Assembly: GCA_046160485.1 (NCBI GenBank)
Contig: JBJXGV010000008.1
Location: 1-64,000, forward strand
DNA length: 64,000 nt
Direction: 5' to 3'
From: JBJXGV01 sp046160485
GTDB lineage: Bacteria; Orphanbacterota; Orphanbacteria; JBJXGV01
Numbering within the stretch: the first letter of the stretch is position 1; every line of letters begins with the position of its first letter. The position numbers and the translations under genes were made by a program. The notes beneath the pieces are model-generated. The model ran no database searches. It was not told the DNA's origin and saw nothing but the letters and a program-made list of their open reading frames with translations. Below, piece by piece: positions 5,476 through 14,560 of the stretch.

Positions 5476-8412
5476 TCAGTCCCGCACGCCTGGGTCGCGA
5501 AGCTCTTCGGGATAGTCCGGTCGCGAATCGAGCGCGACGATCTCGGGGAACGCGCCCACCTCATCGAAGTCGAGTCCGCCGCATTGGATGGCATTCTCCA
5601 ACGATTCGATCGCACCCTCGGCGTCGCCCGCGCGTGCACGCGCCGCCGCACGGAGCACGTGCGCGCGGCGCCGGTCCACGTGATAAACCGCGCTGTCGCG
5701 TTCGGCAATGGCTAGCCACGCGCGCGCAAGCCCCTCCGCATCCGCGTGCCGCCCTTGCCGCGCTCGCAGGTACCCTTGTTCCGCGAGGCACTCGATCACG
5801 TAGGGCCGAAGGCTCGCCTCGGATGTGTCCATGAGCGCGAGCGCCCCTGCGTAGAGGCTGTCCGCTTCGTCGAGGCGCCCGAGTTCGCGGCAGACGTTTC
5901 CGTGCCCCACGAATGCCCACGCTGCGTAGAACGTTTCATCTCCAAGGCGACGGTATATCGCGAGTCCCTCACGATACGCCGTGTCCGCGGCATCCCAGAG
6001 GCCAGAATCGGCGAAGCAGCGCGCGAGGTTCGCGCCTGTCTCGGCCACGCGGACGTTTTCGCCCCCGTAGAGCCGCCGGTTGATGTCATGCGCTTCCTTC
6101 GTGAGAGGGATCGCGAGATCGACGCGTTGCATCACGCGATAGAGAAGCCCTTGGCTGTTGAGCGCGACGGCGAGGAGATCGTCGCGCTCGCCGTTCGCGC
6201 GCAGGATCTCGATCGCTTCGCCGCGCGCCGCGACCGCCCGCTCGTTCTCGCCTTCGCTGTAGAGTGCCGCCGCCTGGCCGCCGAGCGCGACGGCGATGCC
6301 GGGATGATCCGGCGCGTAGAGCTGCCGCGCGAGGAGCACACCCTCCTGCGCGTGCGCGACAGCCTGTGCCGCGTCCCCCTTCGTTCGGTACACAGCCGCG
6401 AGTTGTTGATGCAACGACATCGCGGAGGTGAGATCGACGCCGCTGGTTTCCGCGAGCGCGAGCGCGTGAAGATAGAGCGTCTCCGCGGCCGCGAGCCGGT
6501 ATTGCCGGTGCGGGATCATCGCCTTCGTCAGATACATCCGCACGAGTTGCACGGTGTCGGGACTCGCCTGCGCCTCGCAGAGCGCGATCGCGCGCGTCAC
6601 GAGCGAATCGGCGGCGTCGAGTCGATTCATGACGTTCAGCCACGAGGCCTTCTGCCACAGACACGCCGCGACGAGGCTGGGCGGCGCGTCGGGCGACGAC
6701 TCCGCGAGCGCAATCGCGCGGTCGACCAGCGCCTCCACGTCGCCGGTGCGTCCCGCCGCGCGCAACCCGCCGGCCAATTGCGAGAGCTGCGTCGCGACCT
6801 CGATCTCATCGCGAGGCGCCGCAGCCTCCGCGATCGCCAGCGCGTCGCGCAAAAGATCGATCCCCTCGTCGTAGAGGCCGAGGCTCACGTGCGCGTTGCC
6901 GAGTGTCGTGAGGAGTCGCGCGCGGACGAGCGGGTCGCGTTCGAGCGCCACCCTCGCGCGGCGCGCGCCACGATCGAGGAGCGTCCGCGCTGTGATCGTT
7001 TCACCGCGCGAGCGATTCGGGTCTGATGTCTGAAACACATCGACGAGGAATTCGGCGACGCGCTGGGCGGATGCCGCCTCGCGTCGCGCCTCGCGCTCGG
7101 CGCGGACCGCGCGCCCGAAGCCGACGCCCGCCGCGATTCCGCCCGAGACGATCGACGCGAGGACGAGCGCGGCCGCGACGACGCCGACGCGATGCCGGCG
7201 CGCGAATTTCCGCACGCGATACGCGGCGCTCGGCGCGCGCGCCAGGACCGCCTCGTTCGCAAGATGCCTGCGGATGTCCGCCGAGAACTCCGACGCCGAG
7301 GCGTAGCGCCGGTTCGGGTTCTTCTCGATCGCGCGCAACGTAATCCACTCGAGGTCGCCCTTGAGTTCGCGCAAGAGGCTCCGCTCGTCGATCGAGCGGC
7401 CCTGCGCGATTTCGACGAGCCGGCTCGCCGACGTCTCGACCGTCGCGCCCGCGCCGGCGGCGCGCGCGGCGAGCGCGGGCGGATCCTCCTCGCGAATGAT
7501 GCGAAGCGCTTCGTCCCACGCAGCGCGGCGCAGTCGCGCGCGCGCGAACGGAAGCTCCCCCGCGAGAAGCTCGTAGAGGAGCACGCCGAGCGAGTAGATG
7601 TCGGAGCGCGTGTCGAGTTCGGCGCCCGCAGCCCCCGCCTGCTCGGGACTCATGTAGCCGAGCGTGCCGAGAATGCTCCCCTCGCGCGTCGCGAAACTCT
7701 GCTCGTCGATCGGCGCGCCCGCCGCCTTCACGATTCCGAAGTCGATTACCTTCGGGCTCGCGATCCCGTCGCGTTCGGCCACCAGCACGTTCGACGGCTT
7801 GATGTCGCGGTGAATGACGCCCTTCTGATGCGCGTGCTGCACGGCGTCGCACACCTTCAAGAACAGGTCGAGCCGCTCGCGAATTCGAAGACGCTTCTGA
7901 TCGCAGTACGCGGTGATCGGAACGCCGGCGACGTATTCCATGACGAAGTACGGGCGTCCCGCGTCCGTCTCGCCGGCATCGAAAACCTGCGCGATTCCGG
8001 GGTGATCCATGAGCGCCATTGCCTGACGCTCGGCCGCGAAGCGCGCGATAACCTGCTTCGTGTCCATCCCCGGCTTGATGAGCTTGAGCGCAACGCGGCG
8101 GCGGAGCGGCCGGAGCTGCTCCGCGAGATAGACGACGCCGAAGCCGCCTTCACCGAGGACGCTGATGAGTTCGTACGGGCCGATCGTCGAGCCGGGCGCG
8201 AGGCGATCGGCTCCGCCCGGCGTCGCGCCCCCTTCATCGCCGCGGAGAAAACTTCCTGCGGATGCGTCCGCGGCGAGAAGCGCGAGTAACTCGGCGCGCA
8301 ACTCGGGCTCGTCGCGCAGCTCGCGGTCGACCAAGGCCGCGCGCTCGGCCTCCGTCATCTCCTGAACGTGGTTGAACAGCGCCCGCAGGCGCCGCCACTG
8401 CTCGTCGTTCAT
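5476..8412 (-). CDS. Transmembrane Ser/Thr protein kinase with C-terminal TPR-like region
   Basis: The 978-residue protein has an N-terminal helical segment (1-60, WRRLRALFNHVQEMTEAERA), then a Hanks-type kinase domain. Visible are the GEGGFG loop (87-92), catalytic Lys110 in VALKLIKPG, HRDIKPSN (201-208), DFG (224-226) and MSPEQ. One membrane helix follows at about 409-431 and then about 540 residues of helical TPR-like repeats on the other side of the membrane. All catalytic residues are present. The ATG at 8412 has GGGAGGAA 10-12 nt upstream. Close paralogs are at 34879-37866 and, more distantly, 46562-49081. A 124-bp piece of this gene (7981-8104) recurs almost identically at 9318-9441. 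A sensor kinase role is likely; the stimulus and targets are unknown. Confidence 0.92.
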   Translation of the reverse strand: MNDEQWRRLRALFNHVQEMTEAERAALVDRELRDEPELRAELLALLAADASAGSFLRGDEGGATPGGADRLAPGSTIGPYELISVLGEGGFGVVYLAEQLRPLRRRVALKLIKPGMDTKQVIARFAAERQAMALMDHPGIAQVFDAGETDAGRPYFVMEYVAGVPITAYCDQKRLRIRERLDLFLKVCDAVQHAHQKGVIHRDIKPSNVLVAERDGIASPKVIDFGIVKAAGAPIDEQSFATREGSILGTLGYMSPEQAGAAGAELDTRSDIYSLGVLLYELLAGELPFARARLRRAAWDEALRIIREEDPPALAARAAGAGATVETSASRLVEIAQGRSIDERSLLRELKGDLEWITLRAIEKNPNRRYASASEFSADIRRHLANEAVLARAPSAAYRVRKFARRHRVGVVAAALVLASIVSGGIAAGVGFGRAVRAEREARREAASAQRVAEFLVDVFQTSDPNRSRGETITARTLLDRGARRARVALERDPLVRARLLTTLGNAHVSLGLYDEGIDLLRDALAIAEAAAPRDEIEVATQLSQLAGGLRAAGRTGDVEALVDRAIALAESSPDAPPSLVAACLWQKASWLNVMNRLDAADSLVTRAIALCEAQASPDTVQLVRMYLTKAMIPHRQYRLAAAETLYLHALALAETSGVDLTSAMSLHQQLAAVYRTKGDAAQAVAHAQEGVLLARQLYAPDHPGIAVALGGQAAALYSEGENERAVAARGEAIEILRANGERDDLLAVALNSQGLLYRVMQRVDLAIPLTKEAHDINRRLYGGENVRVAETGANLARCFADSGLWDAADTAYREGLAIYRRLGDETFYAAWAFVGHGNVCRELGRLDEADSLYAGALALMDTSEASLRPYVIECLAEQGYLRARQGRHADAEGLARAWLAIAERDSAVYHVDRRRAHVLRAAARARAGDAEGAIESLENAIQCGGLDFDEVGAFPEIVALDSRPDYPEELRDPGVRD

Positions 8413-8533
8413 GCGGCTCGATTCCTCCCGCGGTCAGCCCACATCACAGGGTGTCTCGCGCCCGCGCCCGCGCGCGAGACGGGGCGCACACGTCGGGTCG
8501 CGACGAATATACAGGAGGCCGCCGCGACGCGAG

Positions 8534-9138
8534 CTAGCGAAGCAGTCCGACCTTCTGCTTCGCGCGCGCCGTCTCCGCGTCGAAGAGAACGAAGTACATC
8601 CCGGCGGCCGCGCAAACGCCCGCGTCGTTCGTTCCGTCCCAGTCGCGATGGTGCCACCCCGCCGCGAGCGGCTCGTCGACGAGGGTCCGCGCAAGCCGCC
8701 CCGACGCATCGTAGATCCGTACGCTCACCGAACGCGCTTGCGGAAGATCGAACGCGACGCGCGTGCGAGCGACGACGGGATTCGGCGCCGCGGGATGAAG
8801 CCGGAAGGCGATTGGGAGCGCGAGCGATCCCGGACCGATGCCGCCGGAGCCGTCGGCGTCGGGACCGCCGACCGTCGCGTCGCCGCCGTGCCAGAATCCG
8901 CCTCCGAGGGCGAACGTGGCGCCTGCGAGCAGGCCCGCGCCGGGTTGGCCGATCGTGCGCCCACCGTGAAGGCGCCGCCGGTACTTGCGGTGCCGCCGCC
9001 CGAATCGATCGTGTAGGAGCGAATCGTAAACTGCGCGGCCGCGGGCGACGCCGCCCAAAGGGAAGCGCAGATCGCGCCGATTGCGGTGTTCGCTGCCGGC
9101 AAGAAACGCCGGCGGCCGGTCTTGTTCGTTTGGTGCAT
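8534..9138 (-). pseudogene. Frameshifted secreted FlgD-tail protein (paralog of 14561-15166)
   Basis: The gene begins at ATG 9138 (AAGGAGG ribosome binding site) with MHQTNKTGRRR and a signal peptide ending PAAAQFTIRS, then TIDSGGGTASTGGAFTVG. Near 8957-8965 the frame shifts relative to the intact paralog. The continuation TIGQPGAGLLAGATFALGGG, the FlgD-like tail (PNPVVARTRVAFDLP) and the ending KQKVGLLR lie in another frame and stop at 8534. Compared with 14561-15166, one C is missing after GATCGTG. The rest is well preserved, so either the mutation is recent, it is a phase-variable or slippage site, or it is a sequencing error. The upstream region is also homologous to that of the paralog. 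Confidence 0.75.
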
Positions 9139-9210
9139 CACGCCTCCTTCCGCGGGCCGCATGTCACTTTGGGCCACTCTCCGGACGCGAGTCGCGGGCC
9201 GCTGGGGGTA

Positions 9211-9239
9211 CGTGCGCCGGATTCGTTCGAGAGGTGACA
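9211..9239 (-). promoter_or_regulatory. ECF-type promoter-like element upstream of the frameshifted FlgD-tail gene
   Basis: The minus strand reads TGTCAC, 14 nt, CGGCGCACG, followed by TACC as at the peptide gene. The downstream block ends 72 nt before ATG 9138, the same distance as in the paralog (15239-15267). The spacer differs from the paralog's at most positions while the two blocks persist, which supports function. Confidence 0.45.
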
Positions 9240-9317
9240 CAGCGCGCGGATTGCGGACGGCCGGATTCCGCGCCCGATCGCCGCGGTTGCCGCAAGCTGA
9301 CGCGCCGCGATCGCCGC

Positions 9318-9510
9318 GAAAACCTGCGCGATTCCGGGGTGATCCATGAGCGCCATTGCCTGACGCTCGGCCGCGAAGCGCGCGATAACCTGCTTCGTGT
9401 CGATCCCTGGCTTGATGAGCTTGAGCGCAACGCGGCGGCGGCGCCATCGCGAAGGAAGCTGCCCGCGGAGGAGTCCGCGGCGGGGAGAGCGGAGAGCATC
9501 GACATCGTCG
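9318..9510 (-). pseudogene. Ser/Thr kinase gene remnant
   Basis: The segment 9318-9441 matches 7981-8104 of the kinase gene with only two mismatches by eye. It encodes VALKLIKPGIDTKQVIARFA and ALMDHPGIAQVF, the beta3-alphaC part of the kinase, with Met changed to Ile. Upstream on the same strand (9443-9510) a second piece in another frame encodes AADSSAGSFLRDG, matching the pre-kinase AADASAGSFLRGD. The glycine loop between them and everything else are missing. It is an internally deleted, frameshifted fragment that cannot make a kinase. The rest of 9511-9723 shows no gene. Confidence 0.75.
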
Positions 9511-9723
9511 CGCCCTCCTTGGGGATGCTCGCGGCCGCGCGCCTCCACACGCGCGCGGGCGAGCGGGCTCGCCGCGAAGCTCCACCCCAATCCCCTCGCT
9601 CGCCGATACCGCCACGTTCCCGGCCGCGACGCGCCGTCAGGGCGGCATGAAGGCAAGGCTCAGCTAGGCCCCGCACACACTCCCGCCCCCCGCGCCGCGA
9701 AGGCGTTTCCTATCCCTTCCCGA

Positions 9724-10158
9724 TCATGCGCCGGAGCGCACCATCCAGAGCGCGATGAGGGCGCGGCAGGACCAGAGAATCGTTCGAATCCAGTTGGTGC
9801 GTGTCAGGCGACGGTGTTGATCAGGGAAGAACCCATGCGCCAGCCGCATGTGTGCCGGGACCTGGAGCACGGCCGTGGAAACCCAGATCAGGAGAAGGAG
9901 CACGAATCCGGTCAGAGGGATCGCTCGATCGTATCCGAGAGGCGGAAACGCGAGCAGCCACGATGCGGTGATCCCTTCCGCGATCATGAGCGGTCCGACG
10001 ACCCACAACGTGCGTCGGCCATGTTCGCTCTCGTAGCGCGCGAACTCGTCGCGGCCCACGGATGCGAAGAGCGGATAGTGGACGATCTGGACGAACCAGA
10101 TCAGCCCGCACATCGACAGGGTCGATCCCGTGTGCACGAGGAGAATCAGGTCGCCCAC
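9724..10158 (-). CDS. Small integral membrane protein, four predicted helices
   Basis: The 144-residue protein has about four hydrophobic segments (HTGSTLSMCGLIWFVQIVH; VVGPLMIAEGITASWLLAF; IPLTGFVLLLLIWVSTAVLQ; RTILWSCRALIALWMV) and a conserved-looking VPAHMRLAHGFFPDQHRRL loop between the last two. It looks like an uncharacterised bacterial membrane family of DUF1772-like size, but I cannot name it with certainty. The start is GTG at 10158 with GAGG 7 nt upstream. It lies 61 bp downstream of the SRPBCC gene on the same strand and is probably in the same operon. Confidence 0.7.
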   Translation of the reverse strand: MGDLILLVHTGSTLSMCGLIWFVQIVHYPLFASVGRDEFARYESEHGRRTLWVVGPLMIAEGITASWLLAFPPLGYDRAIPLTGFVLLLLIWVSTAVLQVPAHMRLAHGFFPDQHRRLTRTNWIRTILWSCRALIALWMVRSGA

Positions 10159-10219
10159 GAGCCGCCTCGTTATCCTTTCGGCCGCATCCGCGCCAGACCG
10201 TCGTCAAATCCACGGCCGC

Positions 10220-10726
10220 TCACGCGAGGATCTCGCCGAGTTTCTTCTGCCGATACGCGAAGATCTGCCGCAGCTGGGGCCGCACGAACAAGCGATCGAT
10301 CAGGTTGCCTCCGAGCACGGCGTAGCGAACTCGGTCGATCACGAGGGTGCCGCCGTCACGCTCCTCGAAGGCGTGTTCGTGAATCCATTCGCGATAGGGG
10401 CCCCGCCGCTGCTCGTCCACGAATCGCTTCGGGGGATCCCACGCGGTGATCTCGCTCTGCCAACGCAGGGGCATGCCACCCACGCGGAGTTGGTAGTCGA
10501 TGAGCAAGCCCACCCGCATCTGGATCGGGCCCTGGGTGAGGACGGCGAATTGGACCATCGGTGGAGTGAGCGCTTCGAGGTTGCGGGCGTTGGCGAAGAA
10601 GGGGAACACTTCGTCGCGAGGCCGGGCAACCCACAACTCGGCCTCGAGAGTACGGAGGCCTCCCTGGCTGCCGAAACGAAGCAGAGGGGCCCTCATCAGA
10701 TGGATGTCATGCCTTCCGGATTCCAC
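10220..10726 (-). CDS. SRPBCC (START/Bet v1-like) family protein
   Basis: The 168-residue protein fits the polyketide cyclase/SRPBCC fold: LEAELWVARPRDEVFPFFAN, ARNLEALTPPMVQFAV, then WQSEITAWDPPKRFVDEQ and YREWIHEHAFEERDGGTLV. These ligand-binding proteins often sit next to oxidoreductases, as here (renalase-like gene divergent at 10864). The apparent GTG start at 10726 lacks a good ribosome binding site; ATG at 10696 (MRAPLLRFG) is an alternative. No signal peptide, so probably cytoplasmic. The ligand is unknown. Confidence 0.8.
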   Translation of the reverse strand: MESGRHDIHLMRAPLLRFGSQGGLRTLEAELWVARPRDEVFPFFANARNLEALTPPMVQFAVLTQGPIQMRVGLLIDYQLRVGGMPLRWQSEITAWDPPKRFVDEQRRGPYREWIHEHAFEERDGGTLVIDRVRYAVLGGNLIDRLFVRPQLRQIFAYRQKKLGEILA

Positions 10727-10863
10727 GTTGGCGACTCGAGAACTGACATGCGAGAATCGGCGGGATTGCCGAGTCGAAGGTCAGCGTAGCAGATGTGCTA
10801 TGGCCCTTAGGCCACCTTCGTGACGCCCGGAGGCCACAGCAGGAAGTTCCCGCGCAGCTGGAG

Positions 10864-11910
10864 ATGCCCTTGGAACCAGACCGAAGGCCCGAATCCTGTA
10901 TCGTCGTCGGCGCCGGGATGGCCGGTCTCATGGCGGCTCGGAGGCTCACGTCGGCCGGGGTCCGCGTGCTAGTCGTGGACAAGGGGCGCGGGGTGGGCGG
11001 ACGGATGGCGACGCGCCGAGCGCCGGGCCTGCCGGCGGGCCGCGCGGGGGTCTGGGACCACGGCGCGCAGTTTTTCACCGCGCGCGAGGAGGCTTTCCGG
11101 ACTCTGGTTTCCGGATGGCTCGACTCCGGGGTGGCCCAGATCTGGGCCGACGCCTTCCCCGGCGACGCGGCTCCAGAGGCGTCACGCCCTCATCCTCGCT
11201 ATCGCGGCACCTCGGGAATGGCGGGGGTCGCGAAGTTCTTGGCTCGAGGACTCGACGTCCACCTCTCCGCGCGGGTGGTCGCCCTTCGCCTTCGCGACCG
11301 AAGATGGCAGCTCGAGACGGAGGCCGGTGACCGGCACGTGGCGGATGCCGTGGTTCTCACGCCCCCGGTGCCGCAGTCTCTATCGCTCCTCGATGCCGGC
11401 GGCGTGAAACTCCACGACAGTCTGCGTTCCGGACTCGAAGGAATCGCCTACGCGCCCTGCATCGCGATCCTGGCTCGCTTGGAGGGTCGTAGCGCAGTCC
11501 CCGAGCCTGGCGGAGTCCGGCTCTCGGGTGAACCACTCGCATGGATCGCCGACAATCGAGTGAAGGGGATTTCCCCGGAGGCGACGACTCTGACCCTTCA
11601 CGCAGGACCGGTATTCAGCCGAGCACAGTGGGACTCCGACCTGGACGGGCTCGCGAGGTTTCTGCTGGAGCAAGCGCGGCCATGGCTCGGCACTGAGGCG
11701 AGCGACTGGCAGGTTCATCGGTGGCTCTATAGCCAGCCGACCGTGACTCACCCGAATCGCTGCGTTTCGATCCCGGACTGTGGTGCTCCCCTGGTTCTCT
11801 GCGGGGATGCGTTTGGCGGTCCGCGAGTCGAGGGAGCCGCGTTGTCCGGCATCGCAGCGGCCGCGCGCCTGCTGGGCGCGGACGCGGGGTCGCGAGATGA
11901 CGCGCTTTGA
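10864..11910 (+). CDS. Renalase-like FAD/NAD(P)-dependent oxidoreductase
   Basis: The protein (348 residues from the ATG at 10864) has an N-terminal Rossmann FAD motif, IVVGAGMAGLMAARRLTSAG, followed by VVDKGRGVGGRMATRR and DHGAQFFTAR. This order is diagnostic of the bacterial renalase/amine oxidase-like group. The C-terminal FAD-contacting block is LVLCGDAFGGPRVEGAALSG. Bacterial renalases oxidise unusual dihydro-NAD(P) isomers back to NAD(P)+; whether this one does is inferred. The frame is open upstream to GTG 10795 (23 more codons), but those residues precede the Rossmann strand without obvious function. It is divergent from the SRPBCC gene. Confidence 0.85.
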   Translation: MPLEPDRRPESCIVVGAGMAGLMAARRLTSAGVRVLVVDKGRGVGGRMATRRAPGLPAGRAGVWDHGAQFFTAREEAFRTLVSGWLDSGVAQIWADAFPGDAAPEASRPHPRYRGTSGMAGVAKFLARGLDVHLSARVVALRLRDRRWQLETEAGDRHVADAVVLTPPVPQSLSLLDAGGVKLHDSLRSGLEGIAYAPCIAILARLEGRSAVPEPGGVRLSGEPLAWIADNRVKGISPEATTLTLHAGPVFSRAQWDSDLDGLARFLLEQARPWLGTEASDWQVHRWLYSQPTVTHPNRCVSIPDCGAPLVLCGDAFGGPRVEGAALSGIAAAARLLGADAGSRDDAL

Positions 11911-12201
11911 GGGCGAGCGGCAAGTGGCCGGAGTGATCCAAACGACGGTGGACCGGGAAACCACGACCGCTTCTGATCGTCGACGCTGCGCCGACACGCT
12001 TGCGCGAGTTGGCCGCAGCGCCTCCTCTGCCCGGCGTCGCTCCCGCGCCAAGCGATCCTCCGGCACGCCCCCCACCGGAATCCGCGCGGCGCGCGGCGAA
12101 GGGGTTTCCGAATCCGAGCTTGCCCGGGCAGTCGCGAAACGTTTAGTTTGGCTGGCCCGCGCGATTTCCCGCCGGGCTCATCCGCCTCGGAGACGAAACA
12201 C

Positions 12202-14511
12202 ATGAGAGAACTCATCGGCAGTCTGGCTTCGCTGAAACTGGCCATCGTTCTGCTCGTCTTGATCCTCCTGGTTCTCGCGACCGGGACCATCATCGAATCG
12301 CTCCGAAGTGCTGAGCTGGCTCTGAGCACCGTTTACGAGGCGTTCTGGTTCCGCGCGCTCCTCGGGGTCTTCGCAGTCAACGTCCTCTGCTCGTTGATCA
12401 CGCACTGGCCGTGGCGGCGCGCCCGCACGGGCTTCGCGCTCACACACGGCTCGCTCATCATCATCTTGTTGGGCGGTCTGGCGAGCGAGTTCTTCAAGAT
12501 CGATGGCAATCTCGCGATCTGGGAAGGCGAAGACGGCGCGATGTACCTCGGCACGAGCGGTCGCGAGGCGAGCAAGCTGCGTTCGCTCCCGTTCGCGATC
12601 CACCTCGATGAGTTCGAGATCGACTACTACCAGGGGACGATGCAGCCCGCGATGTTCCGGAGCCGCGTGACGGTGAAGGACACGAAGAACGGCCGGACGC
12701 TTCCCGCAGTCATCGAGATGAACCGCGGACTCTCCTACGGCGGGTACTCGTTCTACCAAAGCAGCTACGAGCAGGCCGAGGGACGCGACAAAACCGTCCT
12801 GCAGGTGTCCCGCGATCCGGGCCTGCCAATCATCATGCTCGGCTACACGATCTTGATGATTGGGATGACCACGGTTCTCGCGACGCGGATCTCGCAGCAC
12901 CGCGCGCTGAGCCGGTCCAACCACGCGCGCATGGCCGGGGCCTCACGAGGCGCGGCGGCCGCGGTGATCGCGGCCGCGCTCGCCGTGTTTTCCGCTTCGA
13001 ACGCGGGCGCCGTGACGCTACCCGACGCCGCTACGGTCGAGACACTCCGCAGACTCCCCGTTCAGCACGACGGACGCGTCATGCCGTTCGACACGATGGC
13101 CCGCGAAGCGGTGCGAATGGTGACCCGGGGACGCGGCTGGGACGGCGCGGATCCCGTCGCGCTCGCGATCGCCTGGAGCACGGAGCCTGAAGTGTGGGCC
13201 GATGTCCCGTTCGTTGCGCTCGGAAAAGGGGCCATCGTGGAGGCGGCGGGACTCCCTGAGGAGACGAGGCGCGCATCGTTCAACGACATCGTCGCGAACC
13301 GAAGGCTGATGATGATGCTCGATCACGCGCGCGCGCGCGCCGAGGGCGGAGGCGAACTCAGTGGCGCCCTCAAAGACGCTGAAAAGATCGACCAGCGACT
13401 CGGGAAGCTTCAGCATTTCTTCGAGCGACACGCTCTGCACGCCATCCCCAACCCCTCGGACCCGCGCGCGCCGTGGACCGTTCCCGCAGACATCACGACA
13501 GCGGCCGATCTCGTCGCGTTCGCGGCGACGAACCCCGCCGCCGGCGTCGCGTCGCCCGCGGCGATCGAGCGCGAGATCATGTACAACCGGGTTCGGCCCC
13601 ACCGGCTCTCATGGTGGATCCTCTCTGTCGCGACGGTCGTTTCGATTCTCGGATGGGTCCTAGGCCGCCGATCCCTCGATGTGCTCGGATTCGCCGGTCT
13701 CGCCGCCGGCTTCGCCGCAATGACCTGGGGGATCGCCCTCCGTTGGCAGATCGCGGGACGGATCCCCGCGTCGAACATGTACGAATCGCTACTCTTCCTG
13801 GGCTGGGGCGTCGGGCTCTTCGCGCTGATCGCGCTCATCTTCCTCCGGACGCGGCTCGTGGTCCTCAACGCCACGGCGATGTCGGCGCTCGCAATGGTGC
13901 TCGTCGACCGGCTTCCGATGGATCCGTTCGTCCACCCCATGCCGCCGGTCCTCTCGGGAACGCCCTGGCTCGCGATTCACGTCCCGATCATCATGATCAG
14001 CTACTCGGTGCTTGCGCTCGGCGTCCTCTTCGCGCACGCGCAGATCGGATTCGAAATGTTCGCGCCGCGCCGCCGCGACCTCGCCGCCCGCATGCGAGAC
14101 CTCCACTACTGGTACATCCACGTTGGTTCGATCCTCTTGATCGCGGGGATCCTGACCGGATCGATTTGGGCGGCCTCATCGTGGGGACGCTATTGGGGAT
14201 GGGACCCCAAAGAAGTCTGGTCGCTCGTCGCGTTCATCGCCTACATCGCGATCCTGCACGGACGGTTCGACCGCATCCTCGGGCCATTCGGGGTCGCGGC
14301 CTTTAGCATCGTCGCCTTCTGGGGAATCATCATGACGTACGTCGGCGTGAACTTCGTGCTGGCGTCCGGCCTGCACGCGTACGCCGCCGGCAGCTCGAGC
14401 GTCGTGACGTGGCTGCTCATCGTGGGCGGCTTCGAGGTCCTCTTCCTCGTCGCCGGGCTCGTCACGCACCTCACCCGGCGGCCGAAGCGAATCGCCCTGA
14501 TGCCGCACTAA
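12202..14511 (+). CDS. ccsBA: Fused CcsBA (ResB-ResC) System II cytochrome c synthase
   Basis: The 769-residue polytopic protein fuses a ResB/CcsB-like half (N-terminal helices MRELIGSLASLKLAIVLLV, WRRARTGFALTHGSLIIILL, a periplasmic segment FSYQSSYEQAEG-like) to a CcsA/ResC half. The latter contains the Trp-rich WWD signature GRYWGWDPKEVWSLVAFIAY and His-bearing helices (WLAIHVPIIMISYS, LHYWYIHVGSILL, ILHGRF). Such fusions export heme and attach it to CXXCH apocytochromes. The ATG at 12202 has GGAG 10 nt upstream; the 18 preceding open codons are unlikely to be used. A central periplasmic region (about 265-475) links the halves. It probably serves proteins such as the di-heme peroxidase at 231-2192. 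The 291 bp upstream (11911-12201) contain no recognisable gene. Confidence 0.92.
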   Translation: MRELIGSLASLKLAIVLLVLILLVLATGTIIESLRSAELALSTVYEAFWFRALLGVFAVNVLCSLITHWPWRRARTGFALTHGSLIIILLGGLASEFFKIDGNLAIWEGEDGAMYLGTSGREASKLRSLPFAIHLDEFEIDYYQGTMQPAMFRSRVTVKDTKNGRTLPAVIEMNRGLSYGGYSFYQSSYEQAEGRDKTVLQVSRDPGLPIIMLGYTILMIGMTTVLATRISQHRALSRSNHARMAGASRGAAAAVIAAALAVFSASNAGAVTLPDAATVETLRRLPVQHDGRVMPFDTMAREAVRMVTRGRGWDGADPVALAIAWSTEPEVWADVPFVALGKGAIVEAAGLPEETRRASFNDIVANRRLMMMLDHARARAEGGGELSGALKDAEKIDQRLGKLQHFFERHALHAIPNPSDPRAPWTVPADITTAADLVAFAATNPAAGVASPAAIEREIMYNRVRPHRLSWWILSVATVVSILGWVLGRRSLDVLGFAGLAAGFAAMTWGIALRWQIAGRIPASNMYESLLFLGWGVGLFALIALIFLRTRLVVLNATAMSALAMVLVDRLPMDPFVHPMPPVLSGTPWLAIHVPIIMISYSVLALGVLFAHAQIGFEMFAPRRRDLAARMRDLHYWYIHVGSILLIAGILTGSIWAASSWGRYWGWDPKEVWSLVAFIAYIAILHGRFDRILGPFGVAAFSIVAFWGIIMTYVGVNFVLASGLHAYAAGSSSVVTWLLIVGGFEVLFLVAGLVTHLTRRPKRIALMPH

Positions 14512-14554
14512 GCGCGCCGCCCTCGCTCGACGAATTTGCGGGGGCGCGGCGCGC
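14512..14554. terminator. Possible bidirectional terminator between convergent genes
   Basis: A 9-bp inverted repeat (GCGCGCCGC / GCGGCGCGC) with a 25-nt loop begins right after the ccsBA stop and ends 7 bp before the stop of the convergent FlgD-tail gene. There is no T-run, so termination is only suggested by position. Confidence 0.3.
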
Positions 14555-14560
14555 CGCGAG

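Noticed and set aside
9162..9191. Plus-strand TGTCAC-N14-CGGACG resembling the promoter element
   Set aside because: The downstream block does not match CGKCGCAYG, no plus-strand gene follows, and the paralogous region at 15.2 kb lacks it.
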